The notes: generated by a model from the sequence alone, not told the origin. A stretch of DNA of 64,000 bases from Xestospongia muta (GCA_963693285.1 OY848917.1:7574118-7638117); one strand, 5' to 3'. Positions 10,983 through 29,097 are shown, counted from the stretch's first letter. Translations and numbers: made by a program.

Positions 10983-13902
10983 ATGAAAAATATGGAAGTT
11001 AGTAAGAATGCTGATCACAGTACAGCTGTTCATCTATCAAATCCAATGTCAACAATGGAACAGTTAGAACTTTCCATATTCAAAGAGAAAAACTCTTTAA
11101 GATCAAAGGACAAAGGAAATGCTGTGAAGAACAAAGGTAAAAGTTTGCTCTCCAGTTCACCTGATATTGAGACCACTACATGCTGTTGTTGTAATATTTC
11201 TCCCAAAGTTTCAAAATGTTTGGAAATATCAGTACTTACAATCAGTGTAGTCATTGTGCTGATTTTGCTATCAATTCCAATTATAACTCATATTAACCAA
11301 GTAAAGGAATGATAATAAGTATCATTATCTTCTTATGTCATTAGGAAGTAAGGAATGGACAAACAAACATTAAGAGTACTACTACATCCAATACTACTAA
11401 TACAACTGTAAGTAAAACATCATGAAAATACCAATATTGAGTTAGACCTAGTAACAATGTCAATATATTGATAGTCACCCTCACAATAATTTGATTACGA
11501 TTATGGAATGGATGGTTAATATAGGAAAGATGAGAGTCAGGTCTACTAGGTGCTAAATATGAACTCTGTCTAATATGTTATGTGTATCTTATACTTAGTG
11601 TTCTGGTTATGGATCACAGACTTGTTTACAAGAAGATTTATCGTGGAGTTTAGTTCCCGCCATTAATAATGACTCAAAATGTCATGCTAAAGTATATTCG
11701 GGAAGTGTCTGCTTCTCTTTGCTCTCGAGTTGGCAGACCTGTGCACTAGGTGGATCAATGTCAGTGTTTGTAAATGATTCTTCTTTATTATCAGAAGAGA
11801 AAGTTAAAGATATAATATCACAATTAGGTAAGAAAACTGCATAGGAAGTAAAATGCTTACTTTGTTAGCTTGTTTTTAACAGCACAACTCCCTGACTCTT
11901 ATTCATCCTGCAAAACAACCGGTGCTCCTTTTCTTTGTCAATATATTTTTCCTCTTTGTGACTGTAAAACTGGTGATCTATATTTGCCTTCAAGAGTGAC
12001 TTGTGAAGAAGTTAGCACTGTTACATGTAGGACATTGTGGCCACTACTGGAACAACTGATCCAACCACTCAAGTTACCAGATTGTTCTACACTACCTATG
12101 ACTACATACCCATCAGGTATATACATGCATGGACGCAATTATCTGATTATACAATTTAGATATGAATGGTTCTGGTAATTCTGACTCTAGTCTTACTACT
12201 AGTGACTCATCTTTACAACAAGATACAGTTTGTGATGACCAATTCATTAAAGTCAATGGAACATGTTATGCTAGATGTGATAGTTTTGAACAGAGTCCAC
12301 ATGATGTCATTATTGCTCTAGACATTATACAAATTTTTGCTGGTTGTTATGGAATTACTGTTGGAGCTATTGTTCTTATCATTTCATTTGTTCGATGGAG
12401 AACAATGTATGTTTGCACATAAATGAACTAATAAAATCTCTTGCATTCCCAAAAATTATAGGTTGTGTTTCCCTTCAATTTTCATTGTTTACATGACAAC
12501 TGCCCATTGTATTATAGGTATGCTATAATTATAATACCTTATCTCTTAGTTTCAATCTTTCTCTCTCTCTCTCTCTCTCAGCTGTTTTTATAATCATATC
12601 GACAATTAATAGATCCAAATTATATTGCAGTTCTGATGCTATAACAAAAGAAAGTTTCGATAATCCAACTATATTTTGCATAATAGCAGGTCCATAAATG
12701 ATTTACTTTATTGTCAGAACTGAAATGACTAAATCATTACATATTTCTCATTAGGAGCAGTGTACCATTATTTTTTCCCTAACATTACATTGTGGTGGTT
12801 CTTTCATGTGTGTTCAATATTTTATAAAGTTGTATTTCCCTTGAAAAGTAAACAATATGAGAAGAAAGAAAAATACATTCATGTAGTTTTAGTACTTGCT
12901 GGTAAGCAATATATATTATTGATTATCTTTAATTGAAAAATTTGCAATAATGAATGTTGTTGTTGATAGTAGACAGTTATGCAGTAATTGCATAGCATGA
13001 TAACATTATGTAATAATAAGTATGTCACATTCACTTCCATACTAGGTATCTTCATTCCCATACCTGGTTTATTACTAGCACTCTTGGTTCCAGACTGGGG
13101 TTACATAGTTAATCAATATCCTCCAATCCTATGCTCTTCTCAAAATGCAAATTTGTGGTACTATACAGCAATATTACCTCTTAATATTTTATTAGCTATT
13201 TGGGCTTCTTTGTTTGTTTTCATGTTCTGGACAATCCATAAAGTAAGGAAATTTAATAATAGTAAATATCTCTAATGAATGAAGTACATATATTCCTTGA
13301 TATTTCTATTAATGTTATATATTTTGTTTATCTAAGTCCAACTATAATATGTAATGTTTATCAATATCAACACAATGTATATTATAGTGCATAAACTACC
13401 ATTTTATAGTTATGATGTTGTCTATCGATGGCTTTGTTACATCTTATAGCATCAAGGTATATTTCCTACTAGAAAGAAAAGCAGTTTTAGCATCAGTACA
13501 CCAGAGAGGAAGATTATTTTTGTGTTGTGTTATTATGTGATATTTGGTGTTGTTATTTTAGCACATTATGGAGTCATTACACCAAATCAAGATTTGTTCA
13601 AAGATGCTGTAGAGATGTATTTCCGTTGTCAAGCATTAGGCCATCCTCCAAATCAAACATCACAGTGTGATCCAAAGGAATATCAACAATATATCTATCC
13701 AGAGCTTGCAGCAATCAGTTATTTGATGATGGGGTTGTTTCCCTCAGCACATTTAACTTTTGTTGTCAACTGGAAGACTACTTTAAACAAAGTCATCGCT
13801 TTTTTTCGATATTACTGTCCTTTAAGGATTGTAGGGAAGAAAACTTACTTTTTTAATAATCCAGACAAAAACGAAACTAAGATGTGTGATGTTCCTCCAT
13901 AG
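10983..13902 (+). CDS. FL1: Frizzled-like class F receptor with an extra N-terminal membrane anchor (founder-type copy)
   Basis: Ten exons: 10983-11300, 11345-11407, 11599-11827, 11883-12116, 12160-12406, 12462-12517, 12582-12689, 12755-12901, 13046-13242, 13450-13902; 683 residues. M4 (10992) aligns better with the start of the paralogs. Residues 1-80 are polar and basic, ending in TTTCCCCNISP (candidate palmitoylation cluster); an anchor helix lies at about 81-103; an Asn/Thr linker is encoded by exon 2. The Frizzled-type CRD (about 128-281) shows PFLCQYIFPLCDC, a later TCEEV/TVTC pair and LPDCSTLP. The stalk has VCDDQF and NGTCYARC. Seven helices start near 332, 366, 412, 458, 507, 554 and 618, with TLWWFFHVCSIFYK in helix 3. 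After helix 7 comes NWKTTLNKV, which lacks the Trp of the Dishevelled-binding KTxxxW motif. A plasma-membrane receptor role is inferred; the ligand is unknown. Intron 2 is only 191 bp here. Confidence 0.88.
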
Positions 13903-15410
13903 AAACACTTGTCATCCATCTATTGACTTTTAATGTCATAATTAATGATGATCTGATAAGTACATTGCCAGCTGTTTTTCTCTACATGTAACTAGTTATA
14001 ATACTTATTAGTATTATATTTAGTTTAGGACCTACATTATAGAGATCAATTGAGTGTAATGTAATAACTTAGTATTGTACTAATTGCATTTATTATTTCA
14101 TTTTCCCATTTGAATCTCTTTTAAAACAGTAAATTATCCTGTAATCTTATAAGGCCAACTTTTGGCCCACTCATTGCGTCCATAATTAATTAGGTAGTAT
14201 ATACCTAAATTGCTAATGTCTCCTCTTCAAAGGGCCTAGTCTTCTGGTACGCCGTCTGTAACTAAGTAATATCGTATATTGTATACAATATAGTATTATA
14301 GTGTATGTATTGTACTTGTGTTGTATATACACATTAAAATCCTAAAACCTATAAATGCATGCACTATATAACATGAAATGCATACATTATGTGCTATAAT
14401 GTATACATTGGACGACAGGACCTTTGTTACAAATGGCGTACCATACAAGAAACTCACTGAAAAACTCAGATCAGACCAGTAGGCGGGTAATTGCGCCACA
14501 CCTTCCTTTAATTACCTTTTCATGTTAATCCTTCCTCTTCGATTTTGATATTACAAATCAGTTACTGTCTATTACCACTTCCTTTGTGGTATTCGTGTAG
14601 TTTGTGATAAAACATTGGACGTTTCTTTCTTAGGTATCGAGTCGACTATCTTGCAGCTTTTCAGAAAATCGTTCTGCCCATTATTAGTAAGTGGAATTCA
14701 TTTTACAGACACTACTTAAGAGACTGAACAATGTCAACATTTAATACGTTTAATGTGTTCATTTTAAAGCATTGATAAATCTTAAAATATATGGCAAGGT
14801 AACCTAGCTGATGTCAAGAACTCATGATAACTAACCTGCATGCAAACATTGATCTTGTATGTAACTCCTTAGTAGTCCAGCAATATGTACCAAGTTTCTT
14901 TACTCATTTTTACTAACTAGTTTATGAATCTTATAGGTTATTTTATTTTTGTTGTCTTATCACCTCAGTTACTGTTTATAACACTAACAACAATTTACTA
15001 TTATACGTTATAATATATTTAGTAGTAATATGCTATTATGTCATATCAGAACCACATACTGACCCTTTTTATTTATAAGGATTCTGGTCTACAAGTAGTA
15101 CAGCTATACATTTGGAGATTACTCTCAGAGTAATAAGCTTACAACCTATCAATGTTAACAGTTTGTACTAACAATAACTGTCAGTTGTATTGTACAAGAT
15201 AACAATATGACTTTACCTTTGAGATAATAAAAATACTTTGATGACCAATAAATGTTATTACTACAGTATGTACTACAGTCACAAAAATGAGTACTACTAT
15301 AACAACACATACTTATCAAACCCAGTTTATGGTACAAATTTAGAGAAAATTTATTTTTTTCCATATTATTAGTATTTCACCTTGTCAGCTACTCAGTTTA
15401 CTGATAAATT
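13903..15410. other. FL1-FL2 spacer
   Basis: Contains the FL1 3' UTR. The part up to about 14818 is repeated after FL3 (27506-28467), for example TCTTCTGGTACGCCGTCTG at 14240 and 27868, showing that the FL1 3' flank was copied together with exons 3-10. No coding segment is recognised. The last few hundred bases should hold the FL2 promoter, which does not resemble the conserved upstream block of FL3-FL7. Confidence 0.6.
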
Positions 15411-16229
15411 ATGGAGGAGACAGATGTCAAAGACCACTCTAAAACAATTACCTTTGTTTCCAATTCAAGTCCTGCAGTAGAAAAGACAGAGCTCTCTACA
15501 ACTCAAGATATTACTGCTCAACCTAATGCTAAGAAAAAGAAAATGAAAAGAAAGGTTTCTAGTTCAGAATCACAAGATGATACCACTACCTGCTGTTGTT
15601 TTAATATTTCACCAAAAGTAGCAAAATACTTTGAATTATCAGGACTTATTACTGGTGTAGTCATTGTACTGATGTTGTTCTCTATTCCTATAATAAGTCA
15701 TTATGTTCTAGTACGTGAATAAAGAGCACCAAGAATTATGTATCTTTAATTGATTTTTACGTTTTCTTGTTACATTCTTAGGAAACGAGGAGTAGACAGC
15801 CCAACAAAGTTAACACACCAAATATCACTAATACAACTGTAAGTTAAACTAAATCATTGATGTTTTAGTTTTTTGAATCTCCTTCAAAAGAAAATAATAT
15901 ATAGTGCATTTATTAAATTGATTTATCATGACTACAGTGAGATACACATTCTGATATGCTAATATTTATTATTGCAGCAAATTAAATTGTTATGGTCCAG
16001 GGCTGCCTGAATTAAACACCCATAGGTGAAACCACAATTAATCTTAACGATTTTTACTTTAATTGACAAAACTATTGTTTAAAAGTATTCCCGTAGGTTT
16101 CATAGTAAGACTTTATCAGTAATTAAAGTTGGTGGGAGGTCTCTAACACAGTCTGTTCATTGTCACACTACATTGATAGTATTAATAATTAAATTCTCAA
16201 AATTTGTCAGTTTGTTTAAGATCAGATAA

Positions 16230-16265
<36 letters not shown>

Positions 16266-19200
16266 ATGTGTGTATGAGTATAACAATCACTTGATGACCT
16301 GTTTCTGCTTCAAAAATAATACATTGTTAAAATAGATTGGTTATTTTTGGATTCGTAATCACGGAGGTTCCTTAAAAGACATGTTTTGTCTCTATTACTA
16401 ATTATTATGGAAATGACTGTTCAAACGACTTCTCAAACAATAAAAGACATTATTAGTTCTAACGATCAGCTACATAAACAGTCAATTCCTGGTACGTTAG
16501 TAATCAAAACAGTATTATGTTTACTACATGTAATCGTATAACCATGTGTTAGTTAATTCAATAATCTTTTTCTACATTGGGTAGCATATTCTATATACCT
16601 ACACGAATATAGACCAATTGTATTGTAAAGAGATTAGTTATTGCGATTTGTGTTATCAATACAGTAGAAGTTAATTTGGAGAAGTCAACCATTTTATTTT
16701 ACCTGGATTTGTGAATTCATTAATTTTTTTATTTCCTTCATATAGAGTAGAATGACTAAACTTGCACTCAATTAACAGGATAGATTATTTTCCAGATAAT
16801 ATGTTAATTTCACCTACAGAACAGCTTTACTTAGTTTTGTCCCTAGACTCCATGTTTTATCCCAACACCTCCTGAATGTAGATGTAATGGAAGTATGGCC
16901 AACCTAGTTAATATTTATGTCTCAGCTCAGGAATGCACTGTGCGTGTTGGTATGAAAATTGGATGTGTATAATACAATCATGAACAATTATTCTACTATG
17001 GTATTTGGCAATTTATTTCAATTACAAAGAATTAACATATCATAATTATGACATTTTGACCAAGAAAGTTGAGCAAAGTAACAGATTACCTTTTCAATGG
17101 AGGAGCACAGCACTCTGGCTGGAGACGACTGCACATCTTTAATGATGATATTCATCTTTACATAGTCATAAGCCTATACACTTTTATAGTGAATGTATAT
17201 GTTTGTAAAGCTCACTCATTGAACTTAATTATGCATGTTATAAAACCAACACAGGTATACATATACTGTATCTGTTTACTAGTCCTTTAGCTTTAAAATC
17301 ACCACATATAGAAACTAATTCATTGTCATACTCATGTGTGAAACACACATGACAATTTATAGCCCAGTGATAGAACTATCACAACTCTTTCTCTCCTTGT
17401 TGAGGTATTAACCTGCACTATCCTTTTTGACAACTTTAGAAAAGGAGGCTTATATAATCCCTTAAATTGTAGATATATTTCTTTCTATTGGTTCAATGCT
17501 ATAATAGCCAACACAGGGATAACTTCACAAATTACATAGCATGAAACCTATGAACATTTATTGAATATAATCAGTATAAATCAATAATATAAATATCCCA
17601 TTGCATGCATACATCAAACAAATTATAAAAATGGCTGATATGAGTTAAATTATAATAAGTAACAAACCAACACTATGAACAGAATGTTGGTGTACACTCC
17701 TTCATAGATTAGATTATATGATGTTTACATCTAATAAGTTTATAACAATCAATAAAAAGGTTAACAACTTTCAATTATATTTATACACTATTATATTTAA
17801 GTATATACCTGAGAGAGTGTACATGCATTTGTCACAATTTTGCTTTGCTTGCTATCATAATTTCACTCATAACAGCAATGACAGGAAATCTATCTGAGTG
17901 TACCAAATCATTACATTAATGGTTAAACAACCAGTATGTAATCTATGCAATGTGAGATTTCTAAACATTTGCATAGCTTTTACAATGATCTTAAAAGACA
18001 TTTCATGCATTGTAATTTGAAACAATTTTCCTGTGCAATCAATTGATTGATTTTTAACCTACAAAAATTTAATTTATCAATACAATGTTTGGTGGATCTC
18101 CAGAAAATTACATAATTAATAGAACCATAGATGGATCATTTGGATTGATAGAAATATTTATTAATTTTTTGATCAATAAAATAAAGTTTTTATGTTCAAT
18201 TGTTGTAAGAGGAATGATTGATATTGAAGTAGCTGTAGACAAAGTGAATAGAGATGTGTGTAAATGATATAAAGCAATATCTGTGCAATGTAAATAGATA
18301 ACAATAAAGTGTATTACCTTGATTGTGGTTAATAGTTTCATAAATAGTCTAAATATGCACTTTTTGATTTTTAAAAGACATTTTGATTATATGTTCATCT
18401 GTTCATACTTGTGTTTTTTTAAAGTTTATGTCATATTAATGATTTTTTATATTTCCAGAATTGTTCACATGAAGACTTATCATGGAGTGTTGTTCCTAAT
18501 GTTCTTAATGTTTCTAAATGTTGTGCTAAACCATATTCAGGAAATGCTTGTTCATCCTTTCTTTCAAATTGGCAAACCTGTGCACTAGATCAATCAACAT
18601 CAGTGTTTGTACATAACACTAGTATCTTATCGCAAGATCGAGTCAAAGAGATCATTACAAAGTTAGGTAACTTAAAAATAATTAATGTGACATTGTTAGA
18701 TATCTTTAAACGTAACAGCTCAACTCCCCGACTCTTACTCAACCTGTAAAAGAACCGGTATACCTTTTCTTTGTCAATATATCTTTCCTCTTTGTGACTG
18801 TAAAACTGGAGATTTATATTTACCATCACAAGAGACATGTCAAGAAGTTAGCACTGTTACATGTAGAACATTGTGGCCACTACTAGGACGACTGATCCAG
18901 CCACTCAACTTACCAGATTGTTCTACACTACCTATGGCTACTTACCCACCAGGTATATACATGTACACAGTTATATGGAATAAATGGATTTCTATATACA
19001 CATGTAGATATGAATGGTTCTGGTAACTCAGACATTAGTCCTACTACTGGTACCTCATCTTTACCTCAAGATACAGTTTGTGCTGATCAATTTTGGAAAA
19101 TCAATGGAACTTGTCTTGCTCTATGTGATAGGTTTGAACAGAGTCCACATGATATCACTGTTGCTGTACAAAATTTACAATTGTTTGCTGCTTGTTACGG

Positions 19201-21145
19201 ATTTATTGTTGGTTTTGTTGTTCTTATATTATCATTTGTGCGTTGGAAAACAATGTATGCTAGTTATAATATTTTACTTGATTTTTACCGGTAAATATTA
19301 TTATATAGGTTGATCTTTCCTTCAGTTTTTTTAGTTTACATGACGGCAGGCTATTGTATTATAGGTAAACCAATAATATATGTGTTCCTTTCAATCTCAC
19401 TGTCTTACTCTTTCAGTTTTTTTTATTATTGTTGCACAAATTGATAGAGGAAAATTATACTGCAAACATGTTGCTATAACAAAGGAAAGTTTGAAGGATT
19501 CATCTATATTTTGTCTTGTAGCAGGTGAGACAATTATGTTCTCTACAATTTATTAGTTTAGTCTCAAACTGATGCTCATATATGTCTTTTTAGGAGCAGT
19601 ATTTCATTATTTTATACTCAACATTACATTGTGGTGGTTCTTTCATGTTTGTTCAATATTCTATAAAATCATGTTCCCCTTAGCAGTTAAACAATATGAG
19701 AAAAAAGAAAAGTACTTCCATATAGTTTTACTAGTTGCTGGTAAGTTTCACTGCATGTGACAATCATATGACATCAATTATGGACTCAATCATTAAGTTA
19801 TACCTATCAAACGTTTCCTCATTCATCAATCTTCCCATGTATATTGTTTATATATATACACTGAAAAAAGCCTTTTGTCATTTTAACCGAGGTATTCGTT
19901 ACCACAGTTTCATCAATATGATGTAAACTCATTCTAAGTTGCTACAAGGCCAACTATAGTGTATCTTAATATGCATAAAGCCAACTAGTTGCATCTACAA
20001 CCACATTTCTTTTACATCCACTTTGCTATAGTAATTGAATCATGGGTTCAATTGAAGCTATAAGCAGATTCTGTTTCAACTGTTCCTAATCTAATTAGTC
20101 AAGTTGAAATAATATCTATCTCTTGCTCATGGCTTCAATTACTAGACATAAACTACAAAGAGGACCTTTTGGCTTCTAATTGACTTTATACATATTGAGT
20201 TAGACCAGTTTGGCTTTATAGTAACTTAATATTGGGTTTATGTCATATTGATGAAATTATGGTAACAAAGACAATGGTTGAAATGACAAAATGGTATTTT
20301 GAGTGTAGTGTTCATCAAAATGCTTACAGATGTCTTTAATGTTTAATAGTAGTATACTAATTTAACTTGTTGTTAACATTTCTCCATGCCATTACTAATA
20401 TAATTCATCACATTGCTCTCTATATCTACATTTAATGTTGTCTCATTACAATACTAGGTATCTTCATTCCCATACCTGGAGTGTTATTAGCACTTTTGGT
20501 TCCAGATTGGGGCTATGTAGTTAATGAATTTCCTCCATTTTTATGTTCTCCTCAAAATCTAAATCTTTGGTATTACTCAGCAAATTTACCTCTTAACATT
20601 TTAATAGCTATTGGAGTCTCAATGTTTGTTCTCATGTTCTGGAAACTTCATAAAGTAATAGTAATAATACTGACTAATTTTATATTATCTTGTCCACACA
20701 GCACCAAGGTATATTTCGTACCAAGAAAAAAAGTAGTCTTGGCATCAGTACAGCAGAGAAAAAAATCCTTTTTGTGCTGTGTTATTATGTCATATTTACT
20801 GTGATCATGTTGGTGTATTTTGGATTGCTTACAGCAGATACTGATTCATTTGTAGAAGCTCTAGAGAGATATTTACGTTGTCAAGCATTAGGACATCTAC
20901 CCAATCAAACATCACAGTGTGATCCAAAGGAATATCAACAATATATCTATCCAGGCCTTGCAGCAACTACCTACTTTTTGTTGGGATTTATTACCACAGC
21001 AAATTTAACCTTTGTCATCAACTGGAGCACTGTCACAAAATTTTGTTCACGATATTATCCTAAGAAAACAAAATCATCAAAATTTATGTTTGCTAATCCA
21101 CTTCTACCTGTTGTGTCTGATGTCACAAGTAGCACTCAATTGTAA
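15411..21145 (+). CDS. FL2: Frizzled-like class F receptor with an N-terminal membrane anchor
   Basis: Exons: 15411-15710, 15782-15838, 18459-18666, 18719-18952, 19008-19254, 19309-19364, 19417-19524, 19594-19740, 20458-20654, 20702-21145; 665 residues, no internal stop. Exon lengths 4-9 and all phases equal those of FL1. Exon 1 starts MEETDVKDHSKTITF and ends with TTTCCCFNISPKVAKYFELS followed by the anchor helix. The CRD starts NCSHEDLSWSVVP (exon 3 is 21 bp shorter than in FL1) and carries PFLCQYIFPLCDCKTGDLY and a terminal LPDCSTLP. The stalk reads VCADQFWKINGTCLALC, differing from the other copies. Helix 7 is followed by NWSTVTKFCS; the KTxxxW motif is absent. Intron 2 is 2.6 kb with no gene seen in it, apart from a (TA)n run. 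The first exons are separated enough that the link between exons 2 and 3 rests on phase and on FL1. Confidence 0.85.
16235..16260. repeat. (TA)n microsatellite in FL2 intron 2
   Basis: An uninterrupted TA run. The surrounding 2.6-kb intron holds no recognised coding segment. Confidence 0.8.
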
Positions 21146-21686
21146 TAATTGTATTTGAGACATTTGATTGTGTTTCATTAGTATAGATTGCTTTTGTAAA
21201 AGTATTTTTGAGATAACACAAGTGTTCTTTTAAAATTTGATTTTAACTCCATAATAAATCACGTTGATTGGATGAAGAAGAAATGAATTCATAAGAAGTA
21301 AATAATACACAGACAACACAAATCACAGTTCTGTCAATTTGAGAGTAAATAGGAACAAACATTCCACAAAGAATGTGATGACTCAGCAAAATTTTGAATT
21401 ACCTTAGACTGTTTAAAGGAACGTGAGGTATCTCTATCAAGGACATTGATAACTCATACTTTTATAAATCTGTACTCTACTAGTTGATAGATGCTCATAT
21501 TATTAATTAAATCAAAGAGAATTATTAATATATTATCAAAGATACATTTCTCAAGAACATAATGATGTTCTGTTACAATAATATTACTATATCAACAAAT
21601 AACTGTCAAAACAGTTAATGGTACTAGTTTGTGAATAAATTCAGATTATAATTGTATTATGTTAGTCACAGAGTCTTGCTGATAAA

Positions 21687-22190
21687 TTATAGACTACTCT
21701 AAAGCAATTACGTTTTTATCTGTCCTAGTAAGTAAATAATATAGCACCAATAACTATCATTAATTGATTTTTAAATATCCTTATTACATTTATAGGAAAT
21801 GAGGAGTAGACAGCACAAACTTAATACACCAGTTACTATTAATACAACTGTAACTTAAATTTTATTATCAACATTTTTATTATTCGAAATTCGTAACAAA
21901 AATATGTATACATATATTATAGATAAAGAAAAGCTCCAATCATTAAATTAAATAGTTATAACTGCAGTTATAATGTTTGTCTGATTCACAAATCACTTAG
22001 GTTGCATGCATCCTATAAAGACATAATTTGTTATAATTATAATTGCTATGTATTTGAACAAAGTACCAGAATTTCAGCAGACAACTAAAGACACACTTGA
22101 ACAGTCTTTCCTCATATTACCTAGCTTAGAATTTATTGTGGGAACGTAACTGTCATATCTGACATCACAAATAGCTCTCAATTGCAATAA
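21687..22190 (+). pseudogene. Receptor relic A: collapsed copy (exon 1 scrap, exon 2, exon 10 tail)
   Basis: A scrap of exon 1 (GACTACTCTAAAGCAATTA near 21700; start codon lost, centre deleted) ends in a donor-like CTAGTAAGT. An exon 2 homolog follows at 21796-21849, encoding EMRSRQHKLNTPVTINTT with a GTAACT donor. Next comes intron-2-like sequence, which runs into the last codons and 3' UTR of an exon 10 (SDITNSSQLQ-type end and TAA at about 22150-22190). Exons 3-9 and most of exon 10 are gone, so this is one former gene unit collapsed by a deletion from intron 2 into exon 10. Confidence 0.75.
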
Positions 22191-22795
22191 TTGTATTGAA
22201 GCAATAGATTGTGTTTTATTATTATACATTGCTTTGTTTTGACATGAGTGTTCTTTTTAAAATTGACTATAACTGATTTTGTAGTTAATTCTCATAGTAA
22301 AGCATATTGGGATAAATAATAATATATTGCTACGTTCATAGGAAGTAAACAATAGACAGACAACACAAACCACAGTTCTGTCAATTTAAGAGAAAAAGAA
22401 CAAGCACTTCCTGAATAAATTTTAACATGATACTATGTAAAATTATTAACAATAGGAACCAAACTCATTAGTTAGATAATGGTTGGAGGTTTATTAGCAC
22501 TTTTAAGATAACATGAGTGTTTTTAGAATGTGATTATAATAGGACTTTATCTGTCAGTATCACCATTAAACTGATTTTATAGTTTATTCACATGATAAAA
22601 CACTTTCACTGGTCAAATAAAAATTTTAAATTAAGTTAAACAATAGACAGACAACACAAACCACAGTTATGTCAATTGAGAGGAAGTAATAAATATTTTC
22701 TACATAAACTTTAGTATGAAAGTTATTAACAACAAGAACCAAACTGTAATACATTGCCTAGAAATGTGTTGGAAGTTTAACTTGAATGCTTTATT
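22190..22795. other. Spacer repeats derived from receptor 3' flanks
   Basis: Contains blocks shared with the other spacers, such as GGAAGTAAACAATAGACAGA followed by CAACACAAACCACAG, present twice here and again near 29295, 38118, 45428, 53655 and 62347. No coding segment is seen. Confidence 0.6.
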
Positions 22796-23190
22796 TTCTT
22801 TAGGAATTTCCAATGCATTGTTAGTCTAATCAATTCAGAAAATTTTCAGACACAAGGACTGTAATGACCCAGCTAATATCTGAATAATAATCTTTGATGT
22901 TATAGAGAAACTTGAGATATCTATCAAGGAAATTGATAACTAGGATTTATAAACATGTGCATTTTATCAATTGAGAGATGTTCATAATTATTATTAGCAT
23001 CAAAAGGAATTATTAATAAATTGTCTAAAATAGTTTTCCTCATGAACATAATAATGTTCTGTTACAATAGTATTACTATATCAATACATAGTGGTCAAAC
23101 CAGTTTATGGTACCAGTTTATGATTCCATTTTATGAATAAATTCAGATTCTAATTTCATTTTCTTAGTTACAGTGTCTTACTGATAAATA
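22795..23190 (+). promoter_or_regulatory. Conserved upstream block (candidate promoter/5' UTR) of FL3
   Basis: About 400 bp directly before exon 1 are strongly conserved before FL3 (here), FL4 (30630-31035), FL5 (39030-39420), FL6 (46775-47179), FL7 (54705-55108) and at the right edge (63250-63661), but not before FL1 or FL2. It contains short tandem ACCAGTTTATG motifs and TTTTCTTAG about 23-30 bp before the ATG, which could be a 3' splice site for an untranslated first exon. Promoter function is inferred from position and conservation; recent duplication also explains the similarity. Confidence 0.45.
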
Positions 23191-27505
<4,315 letters not shown>

Positions 27506-28467
27506 GAACATTTGTCATCCATCTATTGACTTTTAATGTCATAATTAATGATGATCTGATAAGTACATTGCCCAGCTGTTTTTTCGCTACATGTAACTAG
27601 TTATAATACTTATTAGTACTATATTTAGTTTAGGACCTACATTATAGAGATCAATTGAGTGTAATGTATGTAACATGTATATGCTTAATAACTTAATATT
27701 ATACTAATATGCCTTTATTAGTTCATCTTCCCATTTGAACCTTTTTTAAAACATTTAAACTGTCAGTAAATTATCCTGTAATCTTATAAAGACACCTTTT
27801 GGCGACTCATTGCGTCCATAATTAATTAGGTAGTATATACCTAACTTGCTTTTGTCTCCTCTTCAAAGGGCCTAGTCTTCTGGTACGCCGTCTGTAACTA
27901 AGTAATATCGTATATTGTATACAATATAGTATTATAGTGTATGTATTGTACTTGTATTTTATATACACATTATAATCCTAAAACCTATAAATGCGTGCAC
28001 TATATAACATGAAATGCATACATTATATGCTATAATGTATACATTGGACGACAGGACGTTTGTTACAAACGGCGTACCATACAAGAAACTAGTATCAAGA
28101 AACTAATATCAAGAAACTCAGATCAGGCCAATACGGCGGGTAAATTGCGCCACACTTCCATTGATTAACTTTTATGTGAATCCTTCCTCTTCGAATTTGA
28201 CACTACAAATCACTTACTTAACTGTCCATTACCACGTCCTTTGTGGCATTCGTATAGTTTGTGATAAAACGTTGGACATTTCTTTCGTTGATATCGACTA
28301 TCTTTTCAGAAAATCGTTCTACCCATTATTAGTAAGTGAGATACATTTTACAGACATTACTTATGAGACTGAACAATGTCAATATTTAATACGTTTAATG
28401 TGTTCATTTTAAAGCATTGAAAAATCTTAAAATATATGATAAAGTAACCCAGCTGATGTCAAAAACG
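27506..28467. other. FL3 3' flank, a copy of the FL1 3' flank
   Basis: Collinear and highly similar to 13903-14818. Similarity stops near 28467/14818, marking the right edge of the segment copied from FL1. No coding segment is recognised. Confidence 0.7.
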
Positions 28468-28518
28468 TTTTATACATATTAGCTTTACTTAATTTTTATT
28501 GGTAAATACTTTATATAG

Positions 28519-28797
28519 GTTGATACTTTCCTCAATTTTTTTAGTTTACATGACGGTAAGCTATTGTAATTTTAATATTTCACCTAATGTTCCAAAATGC
28601 CCGAAATTGTCAGGACTAATTACTGGTGTAGCCATTGTACTGATGTTGTCCATAATAAGTCATTATATCAGTGTAAGTAAATAATATAGCACCAATAACT
28701 ATCATTATTTGATTTTTAAATATCCTTATTACATTTATAGGAAATGAGGAGTAGACAGCACAACATTAATACACCAGTTACTATTAATACAACTGTA
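28519..28797 (+). pseudogene. Receptor relic B: exon 6 fused to the second half of exon 1, plus exon 2
   Basis: 28519-28567 matches the start of exon 6 (GTTGATACTTTCCTCAATTT, then TTAGTTTACATGACGG) with its own upstream TATATAG. It runs directly into the second half of an exon 1 (NFNISPNVPKCPKLSGLITG and part of the anchor helix) ending at a GTAAGT donor near 28674. An exon 2 homolog follows at 28740-28797. Such a junction requires a deletion joining exon 6 of one unit to exon 1 of the next. Nothing here can encode a receptor. Confidence 0.75.
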
Positions 28798-29097
28798 ACT
28801 TAAATTCTATTATCAACATTTTTATTATTCGAAATTTGTAACAAAAATATGTATACATATATTATAGATAAAGAAAAGCTCCTATGATTAAATTGAATAG
28901 TCATAACTGCAATTATAATGTTTTGTCTGATTCACAAATAACTTAGGTTGAATGCATCCTATAAAGACATAATTTGTTATAATTATAATTGCTATGTGTT
29001 TGTACCAGAATTTCAGCAGAAAACTAAAGACACACTCAAACAGTCTTTCCCCATATTACCAAGCTTTGTTGCATTTTTAGAACTTAATGTGAGAATG

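Noticed and set aside
10983..11312. Exon 1 as a free-standing gene for a short membrane protein of about 100 residues
   Set aside because: In FL1, exons 1-2-3 are linked by introns of 44 and 191 bp with matching phase, good splice sites and a continuous product, so exon 1 belongs to the receptor. An intron-retained isoform is kept only as a hypothesis.
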